NCBI GenBank assembly: GCA_036852015.1
Contig: JAANDG010000060.1
Coordinates: forward strand, 1-64,000
Reading direction: 5' to 3'
Origin: Pelodera strongyloides
Lineage: Eukaryota; Nematoda; Chromadorea; Rhabditida; Rhabditidae
Length of the DNA stretch: 64,000 nucleotides
Shown: in pieces, positions 45,701 through 54,224 of the stretch
Numbering within the stretch: the stretch's first letter is position 1
Layout: each line of letters begins with the position of its first letter
Notes under the pieces: model-generated
The model's input: the letters and a program-made list of their open reading frames with translations, nothing else
Databases searched by the model: none
What the model was told of the DNA's origin: nothing
Position numbers and translations under genes: made by a program

Positions 45701-48234
45701 GATAAGTATGGATTCCAAACACATGAGGCAAATTCGAGTATAGGTAGAACCCATACAGTGTAAGCCTTTATGAGAAGACGGGGATCTCTTAGTTGCAGGG
45801 TACTATTTATACCATAGAAGCATCGGAGGGCCTTAGATGTGGTAATGGAAATATGTTCAGAAAAGGACAAGGACTCGTCAAATATTACACCTAAATCACG
45901 CGCCGAATTTTTAGATTTCACAAGCTGGCCTTGTATGCTATAAAAATTGTGAGGATTGTTTCGACCAATATGTAAAGAAGCACATTTAAGAGGTGCAATT
46001 TTCAATTGCCATTTAACGCAGTATTCTTCTAATTTACGCAGGCACAAATCTAGTTCATCAACCAACGATAAAGAGGTATTAGAATATCGTAGAAAAAGTT
46101 TTACGTCATCAGCAAAAATAGAAACCTTGACGTTAGGACAACAAGCTAAAAATTTGCTAGCTAACAAGCTAAAAATTCTTATGCAGCTTATGCACATGAA
46201 CATAAATTAGAATAAAAAATCGAGCTAAAATCGAGCAAATTAGCATAAATGCGTAAGAATTGTCCAGATTCCACGATGCGTTACAAAACCGGCCAGTAGT
46301 TCGCTTTAATACTATAAAGCTAATAGAATAGAATATATTAAAGTATAGCTAGTACAACTAAAAAAGACTTCGCTAAGAGTTATTAGGTTAGGGTAGTCCG
46401 AAAATATTTGAAGGAAATCATGTGTACTTTCAAATTGGTACAAAACGTTGTACCAGTTTGGTAGAAAAGCAAGCCTCCCACCAAAAATACCAATACGTCA
46501 CTACGAGTTACGTTTCACGTTACGTTTCGCTAGAAGAATAAAGACTTACCCATTGACTTATTGTCTAGGAGGATCTGTTACAGAATACGCCATCACAATG
46601 GCCCTAAAGTTAAGTGGACAAGCTTAAGTCCAAGTTGGCCCAAACATTCCTTGAAACTTGTATTCCTCTATCCACTCATAAACCCCAGTGTTACGTAAGT
46701 GCAAATAGTGTTCTCGTGTGCTGATAATTGACAATTAGGCGGCAAACCGGATTTTCTAAGGATCTTATCTTGAGCCATGCTACAAAAATTACACCTGTTA
46801 TTTAATATTAATAATATACTATACCTAATTCCTGGATCGATAATTAGTATTAATAATATAATACTATATCTAATTCCTTGATTCGTCAACTTTAAACTTG
46901 CAAACAAGAAGCAAAGAAACAAGAAAATATGTAATTTAAACATATTAACACTATTGCTATTGCAGCTTATCTTTTAGCCTAGTTTTCAATCTAGCTTCTA
47001 GACAAGATGTCTAAATCGAAAGAAACATTATTTCCCAAAAATGTGTTCACTTTCTGTTTCTTTTACAAAAAGTCAATTAGAAGGCGTCAGTTGTTCTTGA
47101 TAAATGATTTGGGGTGATTGGCAGACAGTCAACGAGAGATCATCGTCCAACACGTCGTGCTCGAGATGATCAGACATCAGAGTCATAAAGAGATCAGACT
47201 TTCAATGAGACGCCCGTGGATACGCAGAACTAGACAATTACAGAAAAAGAATAAACTGAAGGACGAGGAAATATACTATCCGAATAAAAATGAGACATGT
47301 TCGTGGACGTAAAGGAAACGAAATCAATTTAGACATTGCGGGCGAACAGTTGTTCGCATTAGAGCGAAGTAGAGATGTAAGCTATTTTAAAGCGATATAA
47401 CAGTCGGTTTTTGAAACGCACCGTGGACACCTGCATTTTTATGCAGCATATGCAAAGGAGAATAATTTGGCATAAAAATTGAACACCTATTGGACCCCAC
47501 TTAGCATAACTGCATGAGAATGCAGTTGCTCACGACGCGTTTTAAAAACCGGCCGGTATTTCGCTTCAATGTTTCGGCGTAAATTGGAGTGATGGTTAGG
47601 TGTGTAAATATAGGTTTACGTAACCCATAGGTTTTCATGAGCAGATTGAAAACAAAAAGTTACATACCTGAGTTGGCGACCATGTTTCGTTCGCTTTGAA
47701 TGTAGTTTTATGAACCCCCTGGAAGAAAATCATGAGAACGTCGTCAGTGTCACAATTGGCAAAATAAGCGAAAATAGACAGCATAAGCATACAGTACCTA
47801 TAAACTACAATCAGTGTTGTGCTAGAGTGAGAGAGAGGGGTTTCTTGACGACTTGCTTGTCCAATAGATTGATCATTGAAAAACACGTGCTTCTGTATTG
47901 TTCGACTTCTGAATTGAATGGTAAACCGATACGCGTGAAGCCGTGAAATAAGCGCGTCACCCAACAAATTCTAGTATGTAAATGTGAGTGACGGGATATA
48001 AGAACTAAACAATTGGAGCAGAGAGAGAGAAAGAGAGGGAGAGAGAGAGTTAAAAAATAAAAAAAGAGTGCTAGACAGAGAACAAACTACAAAAGGAACT
48101 TTTTCAAGAATAAATAAAATATGAACGGTATAAATAAAAGGCATAGTAGTTGAGTTGACTCCCTTTGAAAACTTCACACCAGAAATTTTCCTGGCAACTG
48201 GGACGCGTGAATATGAGGCTGGCTTTAGGGACAT
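32739..48234 (-). CDS. Candidate 5' exons of the RhoGEF gene
   Basis: Six possible minus-strand exons: 48234-48178 (ATG, MSLKPASYSRVPVARKISG), 47718-47668, 44406-44296, 41483-41434, 41283-41218 and 32822-32739. They join without stops, and the last leaves two bases (AT) that the RhoGEF exon at 30170 needs, giving an Ile before its first Met. With them the protein would be about 1,085 residues and the gene 42 kb. Best looking are 44406-44296 (Gly/Ser/Arg-rich, ends RKRGETLEY) and 32822-32739 (contains NIATLEIYTNGMAKEGFK). Weak points: the acceptor at 32823 has no pyrimidine tract; exons 41483 and 41283 also read in a second frame, proline-rich and attractive, that would stop in the next exon; no domain is recognised. 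They could instead belong to a separate gene. Confidence 0.35.
33465..33636. mobile_element. Family A fold-back element, full copy
   Basis: Both termini present, interior in reverse orientation relative to the 2712 copy. Confidence 0.84.
34086..34784 (+). mobile_element. Non-autonomous Helitron-like element with nested insertion
   Basis: Same 5' end TCTTATTATATAAAGGAGAA and same 3' end (hairpin CGCCTCAGGCG, then CGATAGCTGTCTGG|T) as the 40373 copy. Without the nested family D element it is about 250 bp. Confidence 0.7.
34228..34678. mobile_element. Family D fold-back element, 451 bp
   Basis: Arms of about 160 bp starting TTAAAGGAAGAGGCCCACGA and ending TCGTGGGCCTCTCCCTTTAA, with TCCGGAATTTCAGAA and CAGAGTTATTCCC inside. 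Nested in the Helitron-like element 34086-34784. Confidence 0.85.
35490..35669. mobile_element. Family A element, subfamily 2
   Basis: Termini intact; interior of the type seen at 9753 (GGACCCCAATAGATC). Confidence 0.82.
35858..35975. repeat. (CT)n tract
   Basis: Interrupted CTCT/CCCT, just left of the family D element at 36010. Confidence 0.85.
36010..36463. mobile_element. Family D fold-back element, 454 bp
   Basis: Second whole copy of the family at 34228; starts TAAAGGGAGAGGCCCATGAG and ends with its complement. Confidence 0.86.
37580..37650. repeat. (GA)n tract
   Basis: AGAG with AAAG and GGAG variants. Confidence 0.88.
37751..37914. mobile_element. Fold-back element, separate family
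   Basis: Inverted repeats AACCGTATTGTACCTACTTT and AAAGTAGGTCCGGTACGGCT with TTTGCATA-type interior; shares the TTTAAA border with the next element. Confidence 0.7.
37914..38082. mobile_element. Family B fold-back element
   Basis: Starts TAAAGCGAAATGCCAGCTCC, ends GGGGCTAGCATTTCGCTTTA, arms almost perfect over about 75 bp around a short centre GCCGTGGAC. Joined directly to another fold-back element on its left. Confidence 0.84.
38878..38990. repeat. (GA)n tract, long
   Basis: About 70 bases of nearly pure AG, then interrupted purines. Confidence 0.92.
39640..39740. repeat. (CT)n tract
   Basis: Nearly pure CT with TTTAT interruptions; opposite in strand to the tract 700 bp to its left. Confidence 0.92.
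40180..40285. repeat. Diverged family D arm
   Basis: Retains TACTGTGAAAACCG and AAACTCACTGCGTTATCTCC; the rest is eroded. Confidence 0.4.
40373..40583 (+). mobile_element. Non-autonomous Helitron-like element, 211 bp
   Basis: Host A, then 5' TC with TCTTATTATATAAAGGAGAA; near the 3' end a stem GCCTGAG/CTCAGGC; terminus CTGG (CTRR) followed by host T. No inverted termini and no duplication, as expected for Helitrons. Family call rests on these end features and on three copies sharing them. Confidence 0.7.
42752..42815. repeat. (GA)n tract
   Basis: AG repeats with GACAGAGAC variants. Confidence 0.88.
43125..43235. repeat. (CT)n / CCCT pyrimidine tract
   Basis: CTCT mixed with CCCT and TTCC for about 100 bases. 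Confidence 0.85.
44092..44203. mobile_element. Family C fold-back element
   Basis: Ends TGCGGTATAAAACGTGGTTT and AAACCACGTGTCGTACTGC with TTTAAA border. Confidence 0.55.
44590..46174 (-). mobile_element. 5'-truncated LINE inserted in a fold-back element
   Basis: The 1,585-bp insert splits a copy of the TAAAGCGAAATACC family. The host 7-mer ATTCTTA occurs on both sides (44583-44589 and 46175-46181), a target-site duplication. The 3' end of the element (low coordinates) carries about 650 bp of untranslated sequence and terminates in an AT-rich tail containing AATGAGTATAATAAAT instead of poly(A). A similar 3' segment is found at 9540-9660. Confidence 0.85.
45247..46174 (-). pseudogene. Non-LTR retrotransposon reverse transcriptase, 5'-truncated
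   Basis: A single open frame of about 309 residues encodes the C-terminal half of a LINE reverse transcriptase. The catalytic box is FADDVKLF near its start, followed by the palm/thumb signature KCASLHIGRN, DLGVIFDESLSFSEH and the maturase-like region VWVLPILEFASCVWNPYL, then a run typical of CR1/Jockey-group elements (YSERLKILGLKTLQERR). It ends at the stop 45247-45249. Everything upstream of the catalytic box (endonuclease, fingers) is missing because the insert ends at 46174; the apparent start codon belongs to the host fold-back element. The frame has no stop, so the insertion is fairly recent, but the copy cannot be autonomous. Confidence 0.88.
47388..47569. mobile_element. Family A-related element, hybrid ends
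   Basis: Left end is the GATATAAC subtype, right end the standard CCGGCCGGTATTTCGC type, with subfamily-2 interior. Lies 98 bp from a candidate RhoGEF exon. Confidence 0.8.
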
Positions 48235-48597
48235 TGAATATTGAAACGTTAGCTTTGTTTTGTTTACTAACAGAAAGAAAGAAGAAAACTTACGCGCTGC
48301 CAGTTAGTCTAGAAAACAGAGCGACCAAAATACATAAACCAAATACAATATCACAATTTTTTTACTAGTGGCTTTAGATAACACTTTTAAGTAAGATAAA
48401 ACAAAGTGAACAAAACAGTTCCTACACAATATAGTCCATATTAGCCATATGTCTGTTGTATAATATATAGTACATAAGTGCGCAAGGCGTTGTAATCGCC
48501 TTCCTGGCATCTTATCTCACGGATAAAAAGGAGTACTGTCGCATTGTGTGAGGATCTTCTTTACTTCTTTATCAAGGACATTTGCATATAAGGACAA

Positions 48598-48626
48598 CGA
48601 GAGAGAGAGAGAGAGAGAGAGATAGG

Positions 48627-48677
<51 letters not shown>

Positions 48678-48692
48678 GGGGGGGGGGGGAGA
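48598..48692. repeat. (GA)n tract ending in G run
   Basis: Almost pure AG for 75 bases followed by about 13 G, all purine on the plus strand. Confidence 0.92.
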
Positions 48693-49079
48693 GTACATAA
48701 CGGGATTTATTGTACAGATACCCTATAGTAAGAATGGAGGATTTCCTACATCTTTGATTTGGGCATGATAGGTATGTAAAGGTTCATCACAAACATGTAG
48801 ATTCATCAATATTAGTTCGAAACTAAAATACAGACATATTTACGTAAGCATAGGGATTGCCATCGATAATTGGCAACTACAGTAACTCTAACAACACAAA
48901 TCCAAATTGTGTTAACGAAAGAGTTTACATCTAGTGAACACATAGCTATATTCTGGTATTCTGGTGCAAATGTCTTAAATAGTTTGTAAACATATGGATT
49001 ACCATAGTTTATCCTGGGATGCTAAAGCGGGTTCGGAAGCGCTAAAGCGACCGAACAGAAGTGCAAATATTAGAATCAT

Positions 49080-49775
49080 AAGATAGAAAGTGGCAGGAAG
49101 ATGTCACTTGGGATGACAGCCGGCACACGATTAGTTAGAATAAACGGACGCCAGGCCCAGGGACGGGTTCTTATGGAGGGTTTTATCTGATCTTGCTAAC
49201 TACTGTAGTTTTATAAGGTTCATGTACGTAGCCAGGAACTGTAGATTTTATAGACATAAATGCTGCAGGTCAATGTATGTAGCAGTAGAGTGCTCTACTA
49301 CTCTACTTAGTACCGAATGACTACGGTATGTTAAAAAATATTACAATCATAAGATATAAAGTGGCAGGGAGATGTCAAGTATGATGACAGCCGGCACACG
49401 ATTTGTAGGGCGGGTTTTTGGTCCAAGGAGCCTGGGTCTGTGTTATACTGTAGATAGTAGAAAACAGAGGGGTACTGTACATAATGTGTACTGTAAATAG
49501 CACACAAGGTGTAAATGCAGATGGACAGCAACTAACAAGAAATATACGGTAGTTGGGTGTTGAAAATACCTAAGGAGAATGGAGATTCAGAAATATATAG
49601 TACCATGATTATCGTTTAATTAAACTATATTTTGTGTTAGGCAAAGGATTAAGTGTGCCATGAAGACGATGCCAGCCGGCACAAGATTAATTTGAATAAA
49701 CGGGCGCCAAGCAGAGGAGGGGGGGGGGGGTCTTCTGGCGGGTTTTATCTGGTCCTGCAAACTACGGTAGTCATA
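49080..49775. repeat. Three dispersed copies of a GATGACAGCCGGCAC motif
   Basis: Similar blocks at about 49088-49206, 49360-49440 and 49655-49775: GTGGCAGG.AGATGTC or a variant, then GATGACAGCCGGCACACGAT; two continue with AATAAACGGRCGCCA and GGGTTTTATCTG. Spacing is about 280-295 bp. No coding potential. Confidence 0.75.
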
Positions 49776-50871
49776 ATGTTAGAAGGTTTGCTTTAGGAAA
49801 AATAAAACGTGATGGAGATGTAGATCCTACGGAAAACTGTATATGGTATCACAAAATTGCATAATCTTTATATTTGTAATTTATTGAGCAACATAAGACA
49901 CGTTTCTAGACTACTCTGTACCTAACTAATGATTACTGTATATTAATGCATTTTAGTATCATAAAATGCGATGACAGAAGGCAAACGCTTTGCTTTAGGG
50001 ATGCGTTCTTCATCCAGGGCGTAGTTCTCATTCATTGATACGTATTTGCTGCAACGTACTTTTTTCCAGTTAAAAGAGTCTTGAAACGTGTCTTATGTCA
50101 GCCAATAAATTACAAATGCAAAGATTATGCAAATTTGTGATAAATAAACCGTTATTCTAATTTGGCTAAACATTTCATCGCGTGAGCTGCCATTGATCGG
50201 TTGTAGGTTATCTGTTTCTTTTCTTTATTTTCGCATGTGTATAATCGATCGATTATAATCAATATATATTTATCGGTTACAATTATTCCTCTTTTCTGCA
50301 CCATTCGTACAATTTTAGTTTACAGGGTCTATTAGTGACTGCATGTTTTCGTCTCTTCAATATCTTTTTATAGTTGAGGTCATCGTCGTAGTCAACGCCG
50401 AGTTCGACGTCGTGGTTATCGTCGAGGAACACATGGACAACGAAAAGCTTAATACAAAATGAGGGATCACACCTGAGGAAGATGGACTGAGGTGGGTCAA
50501 TAAGTTTTTAAATCAGCCGAGATTCACAGCAGTACTTTCGAACAAGAGTTACTAGGTGTGGTCTCAATATTATTGCTAGACGTTTTAGTATGCTAGGGTC
50601 CACGTTCTGCGGTTTCTTTTCTCTCGTCGTCGCTCTTGTCGTCGTCGAACGGTACGTTATAGAGTTGCAACTTTCCAACGAAACTCAAGAGTTGCGCGCC
50701 GCAACAGTATGGGTGTATCTTCCCGCAAAAGAATTTGATGCCCGCGGAACACGTTTTCGCCGACCTTGTTTGCCGTTTTGCTGCGGGAAACACCCCAAAA
50801 CGTTGCCGAAAAGGTACGGAAACAGTGCGGGGAAAGTAGCGCTGCAAAAAGAAAACAGCGCGTTCGATTCG

Positions 50872-50935
50872 AACCCACATTCTTAGTTAGGTACTTTCCC
50901 TAAACAGCGCTTTAGACCAATCGTCTGTGCAACAC
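50872..50935 (-). pseudogene. tRNA-like (Leu/Ser-type) head, possible SINE
   Basis: Minus strand: TTGGTCTAAAGCGCTG resembles the D-arm of class II tRNAs, with GTGGGTTCGAATC as B box. Followed by a GC-rich body (50590-50870) ending in no clear tail. Confidence 0.45.
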
Positions 50936-51896
50936 ATGTGAGGGCTGTTCCTGCGGAAAACATCAGTACAACAACTGCAGTTACTTTGAGCGCTTTCAAA
51001 CACGTTGAAAAGGTGCGTAAATGGTGCGGTGCGCAACTTGCGCGCCGATCCCCGAAAAGTGTTTCAAGTATCTGATCGGCGCGCATTTTGCGCCCCATTT
51101 CTATTCGGCGCGCATTTTGTGTCCCGAAATGGTGCGGCGCGCAACCCGGTTCTCAGTTTATAGTTTCAGAAAATTACCAATGTTTGTCTAGCTCACACTT
51201 TCGACATTCTGTTGGTTGAATAATAGATCGTAGATAATTAGCACCTTATTAGAGATACTCCTGCTTTTACTCATTGTGCCTATTTTAGTTTTTTGTCGCG
51301 CGCGGAGGAGTTGAAAACTACAACGCAAGGACTCGGTGGTCCGGCGCTCAAAGAACCAAATCAGTTGATACTTTTTTCAAGGTTTTGTTTGTTGTATGCA
51401 CCCTTCCCTGACAAGAAAATAAAATGTGTGGGTTGGGGGAAGGGGGCAAGGTTTCAGTGATTTTATCGTTGGAGCCTGTGTCAGCGTATTTTTACGAATT
51501 CCTTTGTTCCGAGTACGTATTTGGTTGCATATGTACTCGTGGGGGCTACAACTTTGTATTTTCTACTTTGTTCTGATCGGGTTGGTTGGAATATTGTTTT
51601 GGAGAACATGAAATTTGTATACGATCGAACATGCGATATTTGCATATGAGGTCTCCGGCTTGCATAGTTTGGGTCACCGGGGTTATGATCCTGTCGGTGT
51701 TGAAACTAGTCTATTGCTGGGTTACTATGAACCTGCTTTGTGGGAAATTATGTCTTCTGGCGAGTGTTCGGTTAATATGCACCATGTCGGGGAGTCACAA
51801 GTGATCAGTTCAGAAGCATTGTTTTACTATGTGTGTTTGTGGAAATAGTATGCTTCGAAAATAGTTTACCTTAGTACTTGTGCTGTTTGCCTTAGT

Positions 51897-52138
51897 ATTT
51901 TTTATATATAAAAGAGTAACTGTAGCGTAATTTGCATACCGATGTGCGTTACGGAAATGCAAATTTCGTGTTCGGTTATAAAAAAGAGTTTCGCAGCTCA
52001 ATATCGAAGTATACATATGAAATTGTTTCCTATTATGTGAATTTCTTGTGATACGTTTGAAGCTTTGTATATCAGTATGCCCATGTTAAACCAATCATAT
52101 TTCCATGTAAGTCGCCTCAGGCGGCGTGAGCCGACTGG
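51897..52138 (+). mobile_element. Helitron-like element, 5' end unclear
   Basis: 3' end GTCGCCTCAGGCGGCG..CTGG|T (52111-52138) matches the 34784 terminus. The probable 5' end TTATATATAAAAGAGTAACT at 51901 resembles Helitron starts but lacks the TC. Confidence 0.5.
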
Positions 52139-52351
52139 TTTTTTTTATAGTACCTCATCCGCTGATGTGAACTGTTTGGGGAACAATGTCAATCGTTTCT
52201 TTATTTCAATGCTCATCAGGTGTGAGATCAAATATAGATTCGTCAACGCAAAACTCGTGTGTTGTGAATGAAAGATTCATTTACATGACATGGCCGTAAG
52301 AAATATGGCCGTAAGAGGGATGTGTAACATTTTTATTGGCATTATTTGGCT

Positions 52352-52398
52352 GACGCTGCCACCCCCTTTAACGCGTCCTGGGGAGTGGTAGCGTCAGA
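52352..52398. repeat. Short hairpin
   Basis: CTGACGCTGCCACCCC and GGGGAGTGGTAGCGTCAG pair with one or two mismatches around TTTAACGCGTCCT. Confidence 0.6.
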
Positions 52399-52840
52399 AG
52401 GGGCATCATCGAACTCCACATGATACTGAATTCATCCGCATCAGTATAGAAGTACTGCAGTGATAAATTGGTCAATTGTTCGCCGCACAACTGTATGAGC
52501 GCGTGGCGGCCGCATGCGCACCTCACACGTTTAGTAGACACTGCGTGCCACCTCATAGAGTATTCGGGCGCCGCAGAGGCATAGTGCGCCTTATTCAGAA
52601 GTACAAATACTATATGCCGAGCATGCAGTCTTTATGACACCGACTACTTGGTTGGCAAGCAAAATAACGGTCCTGTGAAAAAGCGTGCATGTACTTTTTT
52701 GGTAAAAAAAAACTCCAGGCGCGAACATACCACAGCCAAATAGAGAGGCAAACATTTCACCCGCGTCGCACCATCTTGGAGGTGTTCCCCGCAACGAAAC
52801 GGGACACAAATTCGCAACGAAAGATGTTTCGCGTGCATCC

Positions 52841-53023
52841 TGAGGCCGTATTCACCACACAAGGGTAAACATTTCTCTAGAGACAAAACTTTTGGAACGC
52901 ATTTTTCGGGAAGGAGAGTGAGTGGTGAATGCAAAATTTTGTGACATAATCTCGCTTTCTAGGTAAATTTTCTCCGAGACACAGTTTTCTCCAGGGGTAA
53001 ACGGAGTGGTGAATACGGCCTCA
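52841..53023. mobile_element. Family H element
   Basis: Terminal repeats TGAGGCCGTATTCACCAC and GTGGTGAATACGGCCTCA are exact complements; 183 bp. A relative is at 63600-63731. Confidence 0.82.
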
Positions 53024-53283
53024 GGGATTTGCAAGTATCCCAAAAATTCGGTGTGATTCTGTATTACCGTATTTCTGCACGAAACTTGCATACATAATAT
53101 GGAAAATTAAAAAAAATATTCTTCTGTAGCTTACGGTAAATTTTCAGCATGCTTGCAAACCCCATCATCGAAACCTCCAAAAAGCCAGCAACTCCTGGGG
53201 TCTCACATATTCAAAATAGGGGTGGAGTAATACTTATTGTTAGGCATATTCTTATCGCTAGGTTCAAAATGTAAGACATGGAG

Positions 53284-53324
53284 AAACAATATTGATGGCC
53301 AGATCTTCTGGCCGTCAATATTGT
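53284..53324. repeat. 41-bp palindrome
   Basis: AACAATATTGATGGCCAGA and TCTGGCCGTCAATATTGTT are complementary apart from one pair, with a 2-3 base centre. Confidence 0.75.
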
Positions 53325-53480
53325 TGTCAAAATTCGCAAGAGCTTCATCCACGTTATGTAACGTAGCGTTGTTTAACGGGTACAAACTACAAAATAAAAG
53401 AAGGAATATTAGTCAAAGTTTTAAAAATAAACTCAGCATGTAGAAAAGCTTCATATGCCCACACACTATTCTACTCTATT

Positions 53481-53540
53481 CACTCTCTCTCTCTCTCCCC
53501 CTCACTCTCTCTCTCTCTCTCTCCCTCTCTCGCTCTCTCT
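53481..53540. repeat. (CT)n tract
   Basis: CT repeats with CCCC and CGCT interruptions. Confidence 0.88.
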
Positions 53541-54224
53541 CCTCATTGACTCACTGATTTGCATAAAAGGCAGTGGACTGAACGGTACTGAATACTATGC
53601 AATATTCATATAGTAGGCAAATGGTCAAAGCGAGCCGCCAGCTGGCCTGTGAAAAGCTTATTTTCACTCAATTATTATAGGAATTGAGGGTTCAAAACAA
53701 AATGTTACAGCCTCAGCTAATATATACTGATCTTCAGGCGAAACCGTTGTCGCTTATCTTCGGACACAAACCCTAGTCTTACTACAACTAATAAGGTTAT
53801 TCCGATTACTTCAGCGAGGAAAATATAGTAATAAGTAATTATGACAGTGAAAAATTGAGTATAACAATCATTGTAGATATTTGTATTGTACAACCAAGAT
53901 CCCGAAATGTAATAAAATTAGAGCACTGGGTTTCTGTGCGTATAATTTTGACCAATTACTGAATTTAAACAGTTCAAACTTTGTGCTCTTGCCGAAAAAT
54001 CTGCCGATGTCACACGATAAACAACTATAGTATCTTGTTTATTTTTTTTTTTTATTTTTTTTTTCTTTCCTCGACTACGATGTGAACGCCTTCCATGGGA
54101 CGCATGAGCACGGAAGAGACGCGGACTTTTAATTCGTCCTGAAATATGTTGGTCTGTTATCTGATAAGTTGCTAGTGTGCCGCGAAGCAACGGCGCGCCA
54201 ATCTTGCGTCGCGCACCTCGCGAG

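Larger units (their letters stand above)
44536..46308. mobile_element. Fold-back element (family A) split by the LINE
   Basis: Left half 44536-44589 starts TTAAAGCGAAATACCGGC; right half 46175-46308 ends CCGGCCAGTAGTTCGCTTTA. Removing the LINE and one 7-bp duplication gives an ordinary copy of about 180 bp. Confidence 0.85.
48300..54224. other. Gene-poor stretch
   Basis: No gene supported. 50590-50880 is open on both strands and GC-rich; 51420-51850 is G/T-rich on the plus strand with short hydrophobic ORFs. Neither has splice sites or motifs I trust. The rest is repeats listed separately and AT-rich DNA. Confidence 0.55.

Noticed and set aside
46668..46943. Minus ORF with IRYSIILLILI repeats
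   Set aside because: Translation of an AT-rich direct repeat.
47118..47312. Plus-strand 64-residue basic ORF
   Set aside because: Plausible-looking peptide but no splice sites, no homology recognised and AT-rich context.
50375..50462. Open frame reading VEVIVVVNAEFDVVV on plus, and an Asp-rich frame on minus
   Set aside because: Both strands are equally open, no good splice pair, no motif.
50651..50814. Plus-strand peptide with NETQELRAATVWVYLPAKEF, faintly like a TGF-beta propeptide
   Set aside because: No cysteine-knot exon follows, the other strand is open as well and the DNA looks repeat-like.
51426..51848. Hydrophobic plus-strand ORFs resembling a receptor
   Set aside because: Result of T/G-rich sequence; no family motif and no splice pattern.
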